Under the pieces are notes generated by a model, which saw only the letters and a list, made by a program, of their open reading frames with translations, ran no database searches and had not been told where the DNA came from. Shown here in pieces: positions 4,642 to 5,877 of a stretch of DNA of 5,877 bases. The position numbers and the translations under genes were made by a program. The stretch covers positions 1-5,877 of the forward strand of contig SKKS01000058.1 of assembly GCA_007123625.1 (NCBI GenBank), read 5' to 3'. Origin of the DNA: Paracoccaceae bacterium. GTDB taxonomy: Bacteria; Pseudomonadota; Alphaproteobacteria; Rhodobacterales; Rhodobacteraceae. The stretch's first letter is position 1; each line of letters begins with the position of its first letter.

Positions 4642-5877
4642 TCAGTACAGCCCGCCGCTGGAGACGGTTCCGAAATTCGCCGCCGGTGCGGTGGACGAGC
4701 GCGACTGCGATCCGCCATCGCCGCCCCCGCTTTCGCCCCCGCCGAAAAGCGGCAGGTTCGACCCCATTGCAAAGCCGCCGTCGATCATGGCGGCCAGGCC
4801 AAAGATCGGCTCTTCGCCCTCGCGGAAGTATTCGGCCACCACATGCGATCCGGTGGCGCTGTCGGGCAGGCGCGCGCCGGTGTTGCGGTCGATCTTGATG
4901 AAGTATCCGCCCGGGGGCACCTCGAATCGGCCACCGCCATAGCGCTTGATCGCTTCTTCCATGAAGGATTGGAAAACCGGGCCACACATGCCCCCACCCG
5001 AAGCCCCGCGGCCAAGCGGGCGCGGACGGTCGTGGCCGATGTAGCACCCGGCGACGATGTTCGACGTATAGCCCACGAACCACACATCGCGGCTTTCGTT
5101 GGTGGTGCCGGTCTTGCCCGCAACCGGAACGGGCAGGTTGATCGAACGCCCCGTACCCCGCTGTACCGCACCTTCCAGCATGGAGGTCAGCTGATACGCA
5201 GTGACCGCGTTCATGACCCGCTGACGCTGCGCGGTGATCCAGGGCGCGGCGTCGGGCGCAAGGTTGGGTTCGGTACATTCGACACAAGTGCGCTGGTCAT
5301 GGCGATAGACCGTCCGCCCCCAGCGATCCTGCACACGGTCCACAAGCGTCGGCTCCACGCGTTCGCCGCCATTGGCGAACATGGCATAGGCCGCGACCAT
5401 GTTGAAAAGCGTGGTTTCCTGGCTGCCCAGTGCATTGGCCAGGAACCTTTGCGCGCGGTCATACACGCCGAAGCGTTCGGCATATGCACCGACGGTATCC
5501 ATACCGACCTCCTGCGCCATGCGCACGGTCATCAGATTGCGCGACTGCTCGATGCCGGTACGCACCGGGGTCGGCCCGTAGAAGCGGTTCGAGGCGTTGG
5601 TGGGCCGCCAGATCCCCTGCGCGGTTTCGACTTCGATCGGGGCATCAATGACGATGGTGGCGGGGGTGAAGCCCGAATCCAACGCGGCGGCGTACACGAA
5701 GGGCTTGAACGCCGAGCCGGGCTGGCGCATCGCCTGGGTCGCGCGGTTGAACACCGAATGCTGGTAGGAAAAGCCGCCCTGCATGGCCAGAACGCGCCCG
5801 GTGTTTACGTCCATCGCCATGAAGCCGCCCTGCACCTCGGGGACCTGGCGCAGCGACCAGCGCACAAAGCTGCCGTC
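4642..5877 (-). CDS. mrcA: Class A penicillin-binding protein 1A, C-terminal part (partial)
   Basis: This is the 3' part of a bifunctional peptidoglycan synthase; the frame runs off the right edge, leaving 411 residues plus the stop. The full protein is anchored in the inner membrane and acts in the periplasm, with an N-terminal GT51 glycosyltransferase that lies outside the window. The visible part holds the transpeptidase domain with its three signatures in order. S-A-F-K contains the acylated serine (codon at 5713-5715, about residue 55 of the fragment). S-R-N starts at about residue 112 (codon 5542-5544). K-T-G-T starts at about residue 255 (codon 5113-5115). Four cysteines are present, two as a CVEC motif near residue 198. 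The protein ends in a Gly/Ser-rich, probably disordered tail closing with GGLY. An internal GTG at 5863-5865 is not the true start, because family sequence continues upstream. prfB follows after 86 bp. The ponA/pbp1A names are equally used. Confidence 0.93.
   Translation of the reverse strand, partial: DGSFVRWSLRQVPEVQGGFMAMDVNTGRVLAMQGGFSYQHSVFNRATQAMRQPGSAFKPFVYAAALDSGFTPATIVIDAPIEVETAQGIWRPTNASNRFYGPTPVRTGIEQSRNLMTVRMAQEVGMDTVGAYAERFGVYDRAQRFLANALGSQETTLFNMVAAYAMFANGGERVEPTLVDRVQDRWGRTVYRHDQRTCVECTEPNLAPDAAPWITAQRQRVMNAVTAYQLTSMLEGAVQRGTGRSINLPVPVAGKTGTTNESRDVWFVGYTSNIVAGCYIGHDRPRPLGRGASGGGMCGPVFQSFMEEAIKRYGGGRFEVPPGGYFIKIDRNTGARLPDSATGSHVVAEYFREGEEPIFGLAAMIDGGFAMGSNLPLFGGGESGGGDGGSQSRSSTAPAANFGTVSSGGLY

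Noticed and set aside
4556..5287. Upstream continuation of the prfB frame into the PBP1A gene, suggesting a larger protein
   Set aside because: The added sequence is out-of-frame PBP1A translation. RF2 has normal length from the ATG at 4553-4555, which has its own ribosome binding site.
5863..5865. GTG as the start of the penicillin-binding protein
   Set aside because: The frame stays open to the window edge and lacks the glycosyltransferase domain, so the gene starts outside the window.

Overview
The window looks like ordinary core chromosome of a GC-rich alphaproteobacterium, most likely Rhodobacterales (a Roseobacter or Rhodobacter relative). This rests on the very high G+C at third codon positions and on the character of the RadA, alanine racemase, RF2 and penicillin-binding protein sequences as I remember that order; no search was run. 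I see no transposase, integrase, tRNA, CRISPR array, phage gene or sign of recent transfer.

Layout. Positions 1-1972 hold a minus-strand pair, radA followed by cvpA 38 bp downstream. They are probably co-transcribed and probably continue beyond the left edge, where purF would be a common neighbour. A 90 bp divergent gap (1973-2062) separates radA from the plus-strand gene alr (2063-3115). A 312 bp gap (3116-3427) lies between the convergent ends of alr and prfB. It has no credible gene and is unusually rich in inverted repeats, including one hairpin sequence present twice. Positions 3428-5877 hold a second minus-strand pair: the 3' two-thirds or so of a class A penicillin-binding protein (PBP1A, mrcA type), cut by the right edge, then prfB after an 86 bp gap.

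Functions. alr supplies D-alanine for the peptidoglycan peptide that PBP1A cross-links, so the window carries two cell-wall genes. radA (branch migration in recombination), cvpA (inner-membrane protein) and prfB (translation termination at UAA/UGA) are housekeeping genes not obviously tied to them.

I did not find a previously undescribed system. The points most worth checking are fine-scale: Gln in place of the usual carbamylated Lys in alanine racemase, Ser-Pro-Tyr in place of Ser-Pro-Phe in an RF2 whose gene lacks the programmed frameshift, a 10-base G tract near the 3' end of radA, a possible leaderless radA promoter, and the structured alr/prfB gap.
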